A DNA stretch of 61,549 nucleotides. It comes from an uncultured Pseudomonadota bacterium (GTDB lineage Bacteria > Pseudomonadota > Gammaproteobacteria > Burkholderiales > SG8-39). The notes under the pieces are model-generated. The model searched no databases, was not told the origin of the DNA, and worked only from the letters and a program-made list of their open reading frames with translations. Shown here piece by piece: positions 1 to 9,832 of the stretch (positions are counted from its first letter, which is position 1; each line of letters opens with the position of its first letter). The position numbers were made by a program, and so were the translations under genes. The stretch is taken from positions 1-61,549 of the forward strand of contig CAIVVS010000168.1 of NCBI GenBank assembly GCA_903909415.1, in the 5' to 3' direction.

Positions 1-711
1 CGGCACGTCCGGCAGCAGGGGCAGCCGTGCCGAACGCGCGATGGCCAGCGGCTTGAGCTTGCCGGCCTGGATGTGCCCGCGGGATACCGACGCGCCTGCC
101 ATGGTGAGTTGTACTTCGCCCGCCAACGCTGCCGTGACGGCTGGCGCAATGCCCTTGTAGGGCACCTGGGTGATGCGCACTCCGGTCTGCGCCTTCAGGC
201 CCTCGAACAGCAGGTGCGGCTGGCTGCCTGATCCGTACGAACCGTAGTTGAGCGTATCCGGGCGCTGGCGCGCCATGTCCACCAGTTCCTTGAGCGAGTT
301 CGCGCTCACGGAAGGGTGAGCCACCACCATCTGCGGAAGGCTGATCAGTTGCGTGACCGGGGCCAGTTCGCGAACCGGGTCGTAGGACAGCTTGGGGTAG
401 ATGTGCGGGTTGCTGGTGATGGTGGATTCGCTGGTGAGCAGCAGCGTGTAGCCGTCGGGCGCCGACTTGGCCACGAACTCGGCGCCGATGATGGTGGCGG
501 CGCCGGCCTTGTTCTCCACCAGCACCGGCTGGCCCCATTTCTGCGCGAGCCGTTCGGCGATCGGCCGCGCGATGCCGTCCACGCCGCCACCGGGCGGGTA
601 GGGGACGACGACCCTCACCGGCTTGGCGGGCCAGGCCTGCGCGGACACGGTGGCGGGCAGGGCGCCGGCAATGATCAAGGTGCTTGCAGCCAGCAGCGCG
701 AGCAGTTTCAT
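1..711 (-). CDS. Bug-family tripartite tricarboxylate transporter substrate-binding protein, 3' end cut by window edge
   Basis: The protein starts with a cleavable signal peptide (MKLLALLAASTLIIAGALPA, then a likely cut after VSAQ) and runs into the usual mature Bug start AWPAKPVRVVVPYPPGGG. The family signature APDGYTLLL and the segment around residue 150 (NYGSYGSGSQPHL, then VPYKGIAPA) are both present. Bug proteins are periplasmic receptors that bind carboxylates or small aromatic acids and either feed TctAB transporters or act in sensing. About 237 codons are inside the window, so roughly 90 C-terminal residues are missing. It begins 15 bases after a glyoxalase-like gene on the same strand, so the two are probably co-transcribed. 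The ligand cannot be told from sequence. Confidence 0.93.
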   Translation of the reverse strand, partial: MKLLALLAASTLIIAGALPATVSAQAWPAKPVRVVVPYPPGGGVDGIARPIAERLAQKWGQPVLVENKAGAATIIGAEFVAKSAPDGYTLLLTSESTITSNPHIYPKLSYDPVRELAPVTQLISLPQMVVAHPSVSANSLKELVDMARQRPDTLNYGSYGSGSQPHLLFEGLKAQTGVRITQVPYKGIAPAVTAALAGEVQLTMAGASVSRGHIQAGKLKPLAIARSARLPLLPDVP

Positions 712-726
712 GGGTTCTCCGGTGGG

Positions 727-1608
727 CTAGGGTAGGGAATGGAAGACCAGGGCCGCGCCGAATGCTTCCTCGGCGGGCACGACGAGGCGCCGTCCGCCAT
801 CGACGGCCATGTGGCGGATGGACGCAGCCGCCAGGCGGGCGCGCATGGCATCCAGCGACGCGACCCGGAATGCCAGGCCGGCAATGGCCGGCGGCGCGGG
901 CAGCAGTGAGCCCGGCAGCACCTGCGGCGCATCGGTCAGCGCGACGATGGACAGGCTCGAGCCCAGCCGGAAGCGGAATGTCCTGCGCGGGCCGTCACGG
1001 ACCGCGGGCGCGCCCGAATAGGCAGCGTAACGGCGTTCCAGCGCGTCAGGTTCGGCCGTGACCAGGATGGTTTCCGTCATGGCGGACGCGCCGTTGGCGT
1101 GTGCCATGTAGCGCGGCTGGTGGATGAACTCGGGCGTGAGGTGGCGAGCAGCCTGGATGTAGCCCTCGGGCGTCGCGCCCGGGTCGAACTGCAGGCGTTC
1201 GAAACGCGCGGTGCGCACGCCCCCGGGCGTGTCCACGTCGCGTTGCAGCGGGATCACGCCACTGGTCGCGACGCCGGCGCGGACCAGGCGGGCGTCCACT
1301 GCCGCCGCGTCATCGGTGCCGAAGCAGATGATGTGCGCGCCCTGGTGCCTTGCCAGGTAGCCCGCAATGCGCTCGGGCACGGCCGTGTCATCGACGCTGG
1401 CGAGGATCTCGAGGTAGTCGTTGGCGAACACCGCGCAGCGGTTGCCCCAGCCGAGGCGCTGCAGGGGCTCGCCCGGCTTCCAGGCGCCTGAGTGCATCGA
1501 GAACGGGGTCAGCGTGAATCCCAGCGCGGCGTAGCGCGCCGCCGCGGCATCCATGCTGGCAACGGCCATGCCGACGTGGTTGATGCTGTGCAGGTCCGGC
1601 ACGTCCAT
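727..1608 (-). CDS. VOC / glyoxalase-like domain protein
   Basis: A 293-residue cytosolic protein opening with INHVGMAVASMDAAAARYAALGF, a typical vicinal-oxygen-chelate first strand and helix. A second half (from about residue 170) has a matching but divergent module ending AFGAALVFHSLP. The length and layout fit the glyoxalase-like group (PF13468-type) rather than single-domain dioxygenases. The metal ligands H12 and E48 (NDYLEILA) look preserved in the first module. Function is unknown: family members include dioxygenases, isomerases and resistance proteins. It lies just upstream of a Bug receptor gene in the same direction, which suggests a small catabolic unit, and downstream of the rod-shape operon with a 96-base gap. 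Confidence 0.8.
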   Translation of the reverse strand: MDVPDLHSINHVGMAVASMDAAAARYAALGFTLTPFSMHSGAWKPGEPLQRLGWGNRCAVFANDYLEILASVDDTAVPERIAGYLARHQGAHIICFGTDDAAAVDARLVRAGVATSGVIPLQRDVDTPGGVRTARFERLQFDPGATPEGYIQAARHLTPEFIHQPRYMAHANGASAMTETILVTAEPDALERRYAAYSGAPAVRDGPRRTFRFRLGSSLSIVALTDAPQVLPGSLLPAPPAIAGLAFRVASLDAMRARLAAASIRHMAVDGGRRLVVPAEEAFGAALVFHSLP

Positions 1609-1704
1609 CCTTCCATGCAGGTGTGCGGGATTGTCCGGTTCGGCTTCCGCCTGCGCAAGGGAAGCGCGGGGTGCAGTCCTATCGTTGCCCGGTGGGCGAC
1701 GGCC

Positions 1705-2649
1705 TCACCGAATGACCACAATGGGCTTGAGGTCCAGCAGTTCGCGAACACGCTCGGCCGCCTGCGCGGCAGCGGCGCGGTCGGCGTAGGGGCCAAGTTG
1801 CAGGCGGTGCAGCTTCGGGTCGCTGCGTATGCCCAGTTGGGCGCCAGATGGACCCGCCAGCGGACCGATCTGCGCGAGCACCCTGGTACGGAACGCCTGA
1901 GCGTTGCCCAGCGTCCCGAATGCGCCCAGTTGGAGGAATATGCCGCGGGTCTCGCGCTCGACGGCCAGCACCGGCACGGGCTCCGGGGGCTCCGCGGCCA
2001 CCGTGGGTTGCGCCGGACCCGCCTGAAGGATGGACTCGATTTCCACGGCGGCCATCGCGCTGTCGGCGAAGCCCAACCGCCATGCAGCCGCGTAGGACAG
2101 GTCGGCGATGCGTCCGGAATGGTAGGGGCCCCGGTCGTTCACCCTCACCACGACGGATCGGCCGTTCTCCATGTTGGTCACGCGCGCATAGCTCGGCACC
2201 GGCAGCGTCGGGTGCGCGGCCGTCATGGCGAACATGTCGTAGACCTCGCCGCTTGCAGTGCGCTGTCCGTGGAACTTTCGGCCATACCAGGAGACGCTGC
2301 CCTGGCGCTTGTAGTAGGCGGTGGCCGGCAAGGGTTGGTACTCACGCCCGAACACCGTGTAGGGCTGGTTCGCGCCGGGGTTGAGCGGTTCGGCGCGCGG
2401 CACGGCGTCGGCCACGCGGTCCAGGTCCACGGGCGGGCGACTGTCCGGGGCGTCATCGGTGTAATAGCCGCCCGGGCGCTTGAGCAATTGCGACACCGGC
2501 ACCGCGGCGGGCCGCGACTGCGTCGGCTGGATGATCTCCGGCGACGCCTGGCCAGGGGCGCTGCGCTCCGGCGGCGTGGTGCAGGCCATGAGGATGAGGA
2601 CACCCGCAATCATCGTGGCCGGCCGGAGCGTGCCCTCCGGGATGCTCAT
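1705..2649 (-). CDS. rlpA: RlpA family septal-ring lytic transglycosylase, second tandem copy
   Basis: A 314-residue outer-membrane lipoprotein. The N-terminus has a lipobox (LILMAC, Cys about 23). The double-psi beta-barrel lytic domain follows, with SWYGRKFHGQRTASGEVYDMF and VVRVNDRGPYHSGRIADLS, including the Asp of VNDRGP and the Glu of SGE expected for catalysis. A C-terminal SPOR domain (GIFLQLGAFGTLGNAQAF) should bind denuded septal glycan. The start was chosen because it makes an ATGA overlap with the stop of the preceding rlpA; a later Met at residue 13 is possible. It is shorter in the linker than the first copy and probably arose by tandem duplication. Confidence 0.92.
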   Translation of the reverse strand: MSIPEGTLRPATMIAGVLILMACTTPPERSAPGQASPEIIQPTQSRPAAVPVSQLLKRPGGYYTDDAPDSRPPVDLDRVADAVPRAEPLNPGANQPYTVFGREYQPLPATAYYKRQGSVSWYGRKFHGQRTASGEVYDMFAMTAAHPTLPVPSYARVTNMENGRSVVVRVNDRGPYHSGRIADLSYAAAWRLGFADSAMAAVEIESILQAGPAQPTVAAEPPEPVPVLAVERETRGIFLQLGAFGTLGNAQAFRTRVLAQIGPLAGPSGAQLGIRSDPKLHRLQLGPYADRAAAAQAAERVRELLDLKPIVVIR

Positions 2650-3773
2650 CGCACCACCACCACCGGCTTGAGATCCAGCGCCTCCCTGATGCGCTCGGCC
2701 ATGCCAGCCGCTTCGGCGCGGTCGCGGTACGGCCCCAGATGCAGGCGGAACAGCCCGTCGCGGGCCAGCACGTCGATACCCTGGTTGAGCCACGACAACT
2801 GCTGGTAGATGCGGGCGCGAAAGCTCTCGGCGTTGTCGCGCGCCGAAAAGGCGCCGAGCTGGAGGAACACGCCACCGGCTTCGTTGCTGACCGGCAGGCT
2901 TGCGGTCGCCGTGGGTGGTGACGGTGCGGCCGCGGCGGCAGCGGTTGGCGGGGGCGCGGGCACAGCGGAAGCCGGGAGGGGACGCGACTCCGCAGGACGG
3001 GGCGCTTCCAGCGCACGGGTCCGGGCCTGTCCGGCATCCGGGCCTGACGCCGCAAGCGCCGCTGGCTCGGCCGCCGTGCGCGCGGCGCGTTGCGCGGCGA
3101 CCACTGTCGGCATCTGTTGCGGGTCGACCAGTTCGACTTCCACCAGGGCGCTTCCCTGGTTGACGTAGCCGAGCTTCGCGGCCGCGGTCCAGGAAAGGTC
3201 GATGACACGCCCCGGATGGAAGGGGCCGCGGTCGTTCACCCGCACGAGCACGCTCGCGCCGCTCGCGACCGAAGTGACGCGCACATAGCTCGGGATCGGC
3301 AGGGTCGGATGCGCCGCCGTCATTCCGAACATGTCGTATGGTTCCCCGCTCGACGTGCGCTGCCCGTGGAACTTGCGCCCGTACCAGCTTCCCAGTCCGC
3401 GCTGGCGGAACGGCACCAGTTCGCGCATCGGCACGTAGTCCACGCCGAACACGTTGTACGGATTGTTGGCGAAGCGGTGCAGCGGCTCGAGGCGCGGCTC
3501 CGCGTCGGGAATGGCGGCGAGGTTCGTCGGTGCGCCCTCGCCCGGTCCGTCATCCTTGTAGAAGCCGCCGCCCCGCGGGGCGGGCGCCGGCGGCGGCGCG
3601 CTGGCTTGGGTCCGGGCCGTCGGGCCGGCCGGTGCAGCTGCGGGGGCCGGTGCGGGCACCGAAGCGCCCGGCCCGGCTTCGCGTTCCGGAGCCGGCGCGC
3701 GGTGCGTGCCGGCGCAGCCGGCCAGGAGCATGCACAGCACGGCAGGCACGCACGGGATCGCACGCGCGTTCAT
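2646..3773 (-). CDS. rlpA: RlpA family septal-ring lytic transglycosylase, first tandem copy
   Basis: A 375-residue lipoprotein with lipobox LLAGC (Cys20), then an Ala/Pro-rich linker of about 70 residues. The RlpA barrel follows (GSWYGRKFHGQRTSSGEPYDMF, VNDRGPFHPGRVIDLSW), then a second low-complexity Pro/Ala linker and a C-terminal SPOR domain (GVFLQLGAFSARDNAESF). RlpA cleaves glycan strands lacking stem peptides and helps daughter-cell separation. It overlaps rodA upstream (ATGA) and the second rlpA downstream (ATGA), so all three are likely translationally coupled. Finding rlpA behind rodA is common in Proteobacteria; two copies is not. Confidence 0.94.
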   Translation of the reverse strand: MNARAIPCVPAVLCMLLAGCAGTHRAPAPEREAGPGASVPAPAPAAAPAGPTARTQASAPPPAPAPRGGGFYKDDGPGEGAPTNLAAIPDAEPRLEPLHRFANNPYNVFGVDYVPMRELVPFRQRGLGSWYGRKFHGQRTSSGEPYDMFGMTAAHPTLPIPSYVRVTSVASGASVLVRVNDRGPFHPGRVIDLSWTAAAKLGYVNQGSALVEVELVDPQQMPTVVAAQRAARTAAEPAALAASGPDAGQARTRALEAPRPAESRPLPASAVPAPPPTAAAAAAPSPPTATASLPVSNEAGGVFLQLGAFSARDNAESFRARIYQQLSWLNQGIDVLARDGLFRLHLGPYRDRAEAAGMAERIREALDLKPVVVVR

Positions 3774-4864
3774 GTCTGCACCAGCTTGCGATGCTTCTGA
3801 ACCGACATCAGTATTCCGATGCCGACGAAAAGTGTCACCAAGGCGGTGCCTCCGTAGCTGATCATCGGCAGGGGTACGCCTACCACCGGCAGGATGCCGC
3901 TGACCATTCCCATGTTGACGAAGGCATAGGTGAAGAACGTCAGCACCACGGCGCCGGCGGTGAGCCTGGCGAAAAAGGTCGGCGCGTTGGCCGCGATCAT
4001 GAGGCCCCGCATGATCAGGGCCAGGTACAGCATCAGCAGCAACACGTTGCCGATCAACCCGAACTCCTCCGAATAGACCGCGAAAATGAAGTCGGTGTGG
4101 CGTTCCGGGATGAACTCCAGGTGGGTCTGGGTGCCGTTGAGCCAGCCCTTGCCGGTAATGCCCCCTGACCCCACGGCAATCGTCGACTGGATGATGTGGT
4201 ATCCGGACCCCAGCGGATCCTCGGTCGGATCGATCAGGGTGAGGATCCGCCTGCGCTGGTAGTCGTGCAGCATGGACCAGGCCAGAGGCAGGCTGGCCGT
4301 GCCCGCTATCGCGCCCGCGATCATGATCTTCCAGGACAGGCCGGCAAGGAAGATGACGTAGAAGCCGGCGGCGGCGACGAGCAATGCGGTGCCCAGGTCG
4401 GGTTGCCGCGCGATGAGTATCGTCGGCACCAGCAGGATCATCGCTGCGACCAGGTAGTCGGACAGCCTCAGCAGGGACTCGCGCTTGTGGAAGTACCAGG
4501 CGAGCATGAGCGGCATGGCGATCTTCATGATCTCCGAGGGCTGGATGCTGGTGACGCCCAGGTTTATCCATCGCCGCGCGCCGTTGCGCACGTCGCCGAA
4601 CAAAGCGACCCCGACCAGCAGCAGCAGTCCGACGGCGTATATCGGCGGCGCAAGACGCATCAGGGTCTGCGGCGGCACCTGCGCGACAAGCCACATCACC
4701 GACAGCGCGATCCCGATGTTGACCAACTGGCCTGAAAGCCGGGCCGGGTTCTCGTTGACGGCGCTGTAGAGCGTCAACAGCCCGAGCCCGAGCAGGCCCA
4801 GCGCAATGGCGAACAGGGACCCGTCTATGGAGTCCGTCAGGCGGCGCAGCACCCGGTCAATCAC
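3770..4864 (-). CDS. rodA: Rod shape-determining protein RodA, SEDS glycosyltransferase
   Basis: A polytopic membrane protein (about ten segments) of the SEDS family, which polymerises lipid II into glycan strands in the elongasome together with PBP2. Signature regions include QPDLGTALLV, WSMLHDYQRRRILTLIDP and the C-terminal PMISYGGTALV. I chose the GTG start at 4862-4864 (VIDRVLRRL) because a strong GGAGG lies five bases upstream and the resulting N-terminus matches RodA lengths. An ATG nine codons earlier (4891) is the alternative. The start overlaps the mrdA stop by eight bases, and the end overlaps the first rlpA, so it is part of a tight operon. Confidence 0.95.
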   Translation of the reverse strand: MIDRVLRRLTDSIDGSLFAIALGLLGLGLLTLYSAVNENPARLSGQLVNIGIALSVMWLVAQVPPQTLMRLAPPIYAVGLLLLVGVALFGDVRNGARRWINLGVTSIQPSEIMKIAMPLMLAWYFHKRESLLRLSDYLVAAMILLVPTILIARQPDLGTALLVAAAGFYVIFLAGLSWKIMIAGAIAGTASLPLAWSMLHDYQRRRILTLIDPTEDPLGSGYHIIQSTIAVGSGGITGKGWLNGTQTHLEFIPERHTDFIFAVYSEEFGLIGNVLLLMLYLALIMRGLMIAANAPTFFARLTAGAVVLTFFTYAFVNMGMVSGILPVVGVPLPMISYGGTALVTLFVGIGILMSVQKHRKLVQT

Positions 4865-6761
4865 CTTCGCCTCCCCCGTCGTGCCTGGCACCGGGAGCCG
4901 CTGGCGCCGGCTTCTTGCCCAGCAGGTAGTAGTCGAGCACCTGGCGCGCGATGGGGGCCGCGGCCCGGGCGCCGAAGCCGGCGTTCTCGACGATCACCGC
5001 CAGCGCGACGCGCGGCGCGTCGACCGGAGCGAACGCGATGAACAGGGAGTGGTCCCGGAAGCGCTCCGCAACGCGCGACTCCACGTATTTCTCGTTCTGC
5101 TTCATCCCGATGACCTGCGCCGTGCCGGTCTTCCCTGCGCTCACGTACTCCGCGCCCGCGAACGCGCGCGCTCCGGTGCCTTCCTTGTTTACGCCGGCCA
5201 TGGCGCGGCGCACGAACTCCATGTGTTCCTGCTTGATCTGCAGCGTTCGCAGGGGCTCGGGTTCGATGCGCCTGCGCTCGCCGGTGCGGGCGTTCTCGAT
5301 GTAGTTGACGATGTGCGGCCGGTACATGACGCCGTTGTTGGCGAGCGTCGAAACGGCCTGGGCCAGCTGCAGGATCGTGTAGGAGTTGTATCCCTGTCCG
5401 ATGCCGATCGAAATCGTCTCGCCCGCGTACCACTTCTGCTGCTCGGGCTTGCGGAAGCGCTTCATCTTCCACTCCGGCGACGGCAGCACGCCGACGGATT
5501 CTCCCTCGAGGTCGATGCCGGTGCGGCTGCCGAACCCGAACTGCTTCATGAACGCCGCGATGGAGTCGATGCCCAGGTCATTGGCCAGCTGGTAGTAGTA
5601 GGTGTCGGAGGACACGACGATGGACTTGTACATGTCGACGGTGCCGTGGCCGCCGGGCTTGGAGTCACGGAAGCGGCGTTCGCCGAATATGTAGTAGCCG
5701 GGGTCGCTGATCGTCTGGGTCGTGGTTCGCTTGCCCGATTCCAGCGCCGCCAGGGCCATGAACGGCTTGAACGTGGATCCCGGCGGATACACGCCGGTCA
5801 GCGCGCGATTGTTCAGCGGCCTGTCCGGATCGGTGTTCAGGCCATCCCAGCTGGTCGGGTCGATGCCGTCCACGAAGAGGTTCGGGTCGAAACCCGGCTT
5901 GGAGACGAAGGCGAGCACGCCTCCCGAGGTCGGGTCTATCGCCACCAGCGCGCCACGGCGCTCGCCGAAGGCAGTCTCGACGATCTCCTGCAGTTTCAGG
6001 TCCACCGTCAGCACCAGGTTGTTGCCCGAGGTCGGCGCAGTGCGGGACAGCGTCCGCACCCCCCGACCCCCGGCATCCACCTCGACTTGTTCATACCCGG
6101 TCTGGCCGTGGAGCTCCTGCTCGTAGCTCTGTTCCAGCCCGGTCTTGCCGATATGGTCCGTGCCCTTGTAGTTCGCCGACAGTCCGCGGTCCTCGATTCG
6201 CTCCAGGTCGCGGTCCGTCATCCGTCCGATGTACCCGAGCACGTGGGAGGCCAGGTCGCCCTGCGGATACTGGCGGAACAGCCGCGCGCGGATGTCGACG
6301 CCTGGAAAGCGGTAACGGTTGGCGGCGAACCGCGCGACCTCCTCGTCGCTCAGGCGGTTGCGGATCGGCAGGCTCTCCGCGCCCTTCCTCTCGAAAAGCA
6401 GGCGCTTGAAGCGGGCACGGTCGCTTGGCCGGATCTCGACGATGCGCGCCAGGCCCTCGATCGTGTCCTCGATGTCCGGCACCTTGCGGGGCGCGATCTC
6501 GAGCGTATAGGCCGAATAGTTTCGCGCCAGCACGACGCCGTTCCGGTCCACGATGTTTCCGCGGTTGGGAACGATCGGCACGATGGAGATGCGGTTGTCC
6601 TCGGCCTGGGCATGGTAGTAGTCATGCTGCACCACCTGCAGCCAGGCGAAACGCATGAGCAGGACGGCAAAGCACGCGATCACCACGGCGCCGGCGAACC
6701 CGACTCGCACCTGGAAGTCGTACAACTCCCGTTGCGTGTTGCGCAGTTCGGTGAACCTCAC
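4857..6761 (-). CDS. mrdA: Penicillin-binding protein 2 (elongation transpeptidase)
   Basis: A 634-residue class B PBP that crosslinks peptidoglycan in the elongasome with RodA. An N-terminal membrane anchor (about residues 20-40) is followed by the pedestal/dimerisation domain (NRISIVPIVPNRGNIVDRNG) and the transpeptidase domain. The catalytic motifs are visible: SxxK at S329 (GSTFK), SSD at about 384-386 in the SxN position, and KTGTAQ near residue 545. The start is GTG. The gene sits 10 bases after mreD and overlaps rodA. The C-terminal tail is Ala/Pro-rich. Identification is firm because the order mreC-mreD-mrdA-rodA is conserved. Confidence 0.97.
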   Translation of the reverse strand: MRFTELRNTQRELYDFQVRVGFAGAVVIACFAVLLMRFAWLQVVQHDYYHAQAEDNRISIVPIVPNRGNIVDRNGVVLARNYSAYTLEIAPRKVPDIEDTIEGLARIVEIRPSDRARFKRLLFERKGAESLPIRNRLSDEEVARFAANRYRFPGVDIRARLFRQYPQGDLASHVLGYIGRMTDRDLERIEDRGLSANYKGTDHIGKTGLEQSYEQELHGQTGYEQVEVDAGGRGVRTLSRTAPTSGNNLVLTVDLKLQEIVETAFGERRGALVAIDPTSGGVLAFVSKPGFDPNLFVDGIDPTSWDGLNTDPDRPLNNRALTGVYPPGSTFKPFMALAALESGKRTTTQTISDPGYYIFGERRFRDSKPGGHGTVDMYKSIVVSSDTYYYQLANDLGIDSIAAFMKQFGFGSRTGIDLEGESVGVLPSPEWKMKRFRKPEQQKWYAGETISIGIGQGYNSYTILQLAQAVSTLANNGVMYRPHIVNYIENARTGERRRIEPEPLRTLQIKQEHMEFVRRAMAGVNKEGTGARAFAGAEYVSAGKTGTAQVIGMKQNEKYVESRVAERFRDHSLFIAFAPVDAPRVALAVIVENAGFGARAAAPIARQVLDYYLLGKKPAPAAPGARHDGGGEGD

Positions 6762-6771
6762 GCGGCGTGCC

Positions 6772-7290
6772 TCATATCGGGCGGTTCTCGTCCACGGACT
6801 CGGGTGCGCGCTGGGGCGCCATCAGCAGCAGCGTCACCGCCGGCCAGAGCGCCGCGCTGATCAGGCTGCCTATGAAATAGGCGAATCCCGGGAAGGGCGC
6901 ACCCGAGAAAAGGCGCACGGCGACGATGAGCAACTGCGTGCCGAGCAGCATGCCCAGAACGTGCAGGGCCTGCGGCCAGAGGGCGAACCACAGGATGCGG
7001 CGCGACAGGGTCATGGCCGTGAAAGCCAGGACGGCGTAGGCGAATGCGTGCTGTCCCATCAGCGCTCCGTTGGCCACGTCCATCAGCAGGCCGAGGGCGA
7101 ACGGGATGCCGATGCCCACCTTGCGCGGCTGGTGGATGCACCAGAAGGTGATCACGACGGCGAGCAGGTCGGGGAGCCCGGTCACGTCCCGCCATGGGAG
7201 CATGTCGAACACCAGCGCCGCAGCCAGGGTGAAGGCGATGAAGCCCGGGCGCACGGGCAGCAGGATGCGTGGCGTGTGGATCTCGTACAC
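6772..7290 (-). CDS. mreD: Rod shape-determining protein MreD
   Basis: A 172-residue integral membrane protein with five to six hydrophobic segments, matching the size of MreD. It belongs to the MreBCD complex that positions wall synthesis along the cell cylinder. The start is GTG (MYEIHTPRILL), two bases after the mreC stop. The segment VTFWCIHQPRKVGIGIPFALGLLMDV is typical of proteobacterial MreD, which keeps a conserved GLLxD stretch. Assignment rests on both this and its place between mreC and mrdA. Confidence 0.93.
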   Translation of the reverse strand: MYEIHTPRILLPVRPGFIAFTLAAALVFDMLPWRDVTGLPDLLAVVITFWCIHQPRKVGIGIPFALGLLMDVANGALMGQHAFAYAVLAFTAMTLSRRILWFALWPQALHVLGMLLGTQLLIVAVRLFSGAPFPGFAYFIGSLISAALWPAVTLLLMAPQRAPESVDENRPI

Positions 7291-7292
7291 GG

Positions 7293-8207
7293 TCAGCCGT
7301 CCTTCCGCCGCACGCGCTTGGACTTGGAAGGGCGCTGCGCTGGCTGTCCCGCATCGGCCGGCGGCTCGGGCAGCCTGCCGTCCTGTGCCAGCACCAGGAC
7401 CTGCCTGTTGCGATCGGCGCCGGATGCCGGCACGCAGGATATCTTGGCGAACGCGTAGGCCGCGTCCCGCTCTACGCGCGCGACCTTGGCGACCGGCAGG
7501 CCTGACGGATAGGTGCCGTCGATTCCCGAGGTGACCAGCAGGTCGCCGTTCTGGATGTCCGCGTTGGCCGCCATGAAGCGCAGGTCCAGCGTCGCGCCGT
7601 CGCCAGCGCCGTAGGCAACCGCGCGCAGGCCGTTGCGGATCACCTGGACCGGGATGGCGTGGTCCTTGTCGGTGATCAGCGTGATCTCGGCCAGCATCGG
7701 GTAGCTACGGGTCACCTGGCCGATCACCCCGACATCGTCCACCACCGCCTGGCCTGGTTCGATGCCATCACTGCCGCCCTTGTCCACGACCACTTTCCTC
7801 GAGAACGGGTCACGGCCGGCATACAGGATCTCGGCGAAAGTGGCCTTGCGCGTGAGCCGGTCCCGCGCCTCGAGCAGGCGGCGCAGCTGGGCGTTCTCGG
7901 CGGAAAGCGCCTCCAGCGTGAGCAGGTCGCGCGCGGCGTGCAGCTGCTTGCTGCGCAGTGCGTCGTTTTCCTTCTGCAGTCCCGACACCGACGAGAAGTA
8001 GTCGGCGATCGCGCTGAAGGCCTGCACCGGGGCGAGCGCGAGCCGCTGTATCGGGTAGGCGACCAGGGCGATGGTCTGGCGCAGCGGTTCTGCGTACTTG
8101 AAGCGCGCATCCAGCACCATCAGGAAGCCCGCGACGACGACGAAGAACGTGAGCCTGACCAGCGGGGCCGGGCCCCTGGCGAACAAGGGCGGGGGGTGCA
8201 GTTCCAT
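7293..8207 (-). CDS. mreC: Rod shape-determining protein MreC
   Basis: A bitopic periplasmic protein linking MreB to PBP2. After a short cytoplasmic start (MELHPPPLFARG) there is one membrane span, a coiled coil (LQKENDALRSKQLHAARDLLTLEALSAENAQLRRLLEARD) whose length is typical, and two beta domains (FSRKVVVDKGGSDGI, GQVTRS). I chose ATG at 8205-8207 because betaproteobacterial MreC proteins begin with this PPPLF pattern. A GTG at 8228 would add seven residues. Neither has a clear Shine-Dalgarno. The gene follows mreB after a 115-base gap that holds no terminator I can see. Confidence 0.94.
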   Translation of the reverse strand: MELHPPPLFARGPAPLVRLTFFVVVAGFLMVLDARFKYAEPLRQTIALVAYPIQRLALAPVQAFSAIADYFSSVSGLQKENDALRSKQLHAARDLLTLEALSAENAQLRRLLEARDRLTRKATFAEILYAGRDPFSRKVVVDKGGSDGIEPGQAVVDDVGVIGQVTRSYPMLAEITLITDKDHAIPVQVIRNGLRAVAYGAGDGATLDLRFMAANADIQNGDLLVTSGIDGTYPSGLPVAKVARVERDAAYAFAKISCVPASGADRNRQVLVLAQDGRLPEPPADAGQPAQRPSKSKRVRRKDG

Positions 8208-8322
8208 CAGCCAGCCGGCTTGCCGCACGAATCACCGCGAAGAGGGTGCGGACCGGCCCCGGAGGGCGGACGCTCGGCGGTTGTTGTTGTTTGCCCCTTG
8301 TGCGCCACCCGCATTCTCCGGC

Positions 8323-9457
<1,135 letters not shown>

Positions 9458-9486
9458 AAAACCCGTTGTTTTGTCGGGAAAATCCC

Positions 9487-9771
9487 ATGTTGACCCCCCA
9501 GGATGTGCATCGCATCGCAACGCTTGCCCGCATCGAGGTTTCCGATGCCGAGGCCGCGCGCGTCCAGGGCCAGTTGAACGGCATCCTGGCGATGATCGAG
9601 CAGATGCAGGCCGTCCCCACGGATGCGGTGGAGCCGATGTCGCACGCCCAGGACCTCGGCCAGCGATTGCGGGCGGACCGCGTGACCGAGACCAACCAGC
9701 GCGAGGCCTTCCAGGCCATTGCCCCGCAGGTGGCCGACGGGCTGTACCTCGTTCCCCGGGTGATCGAATAG
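9487..9771 (+). CDS. gatC: Asp-tRNA(Asn)/Glu-tRNA(Gln) amidotransferase subunit GatC
   Basis: A 94-residue subunit that stabilises GatA and holds the GatCAB complex together. It starts MLTPQDVHRIATLARIEVSDAEA and ends VADGLYLVPRVIE, both typical of GatC. The ATG at 9487 is preferred over an upstream in-frame ATG (9466), which would lie very close to the predicted -10 box and add non-homologous residues. It is the first gene of gatCAB, 61 bases before gatA. The presence of the complex implies that this organism makes Gln-tRNA and/or Asn-tRNA by transamidation. Confidence 0.96.
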   Translation: MLTPQDVHRIATLARIEVSDAEAARVQGQLNGILAMIEQMQAVPTDAVEPMSHAQDLGQRLRADRVTETNQREAFQAIAPQVADGLYLVPRVIE

Positions 9772-9832
9772 CCCGCACTGCCACGCCGCCCGCGCCAGCG
9801 CGCCGGCTGCGTGACGCCGGGCCCCATACGCC

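Noticed and set aside
1705..2793. Longer N-terminus for the second RlpA starting at 2793
   Set aside because: It would overlap the first RlpA by about 150 bases, hide the lipobox and remove the ATGA coupling seen at 2646-2649.
4806..6860. A 684-codon plus-strand frame opposite mrdA
   Set aside because: Antisense shadow of PBP2 in high-GC DNA. No ribosome site, no recognisable motif.
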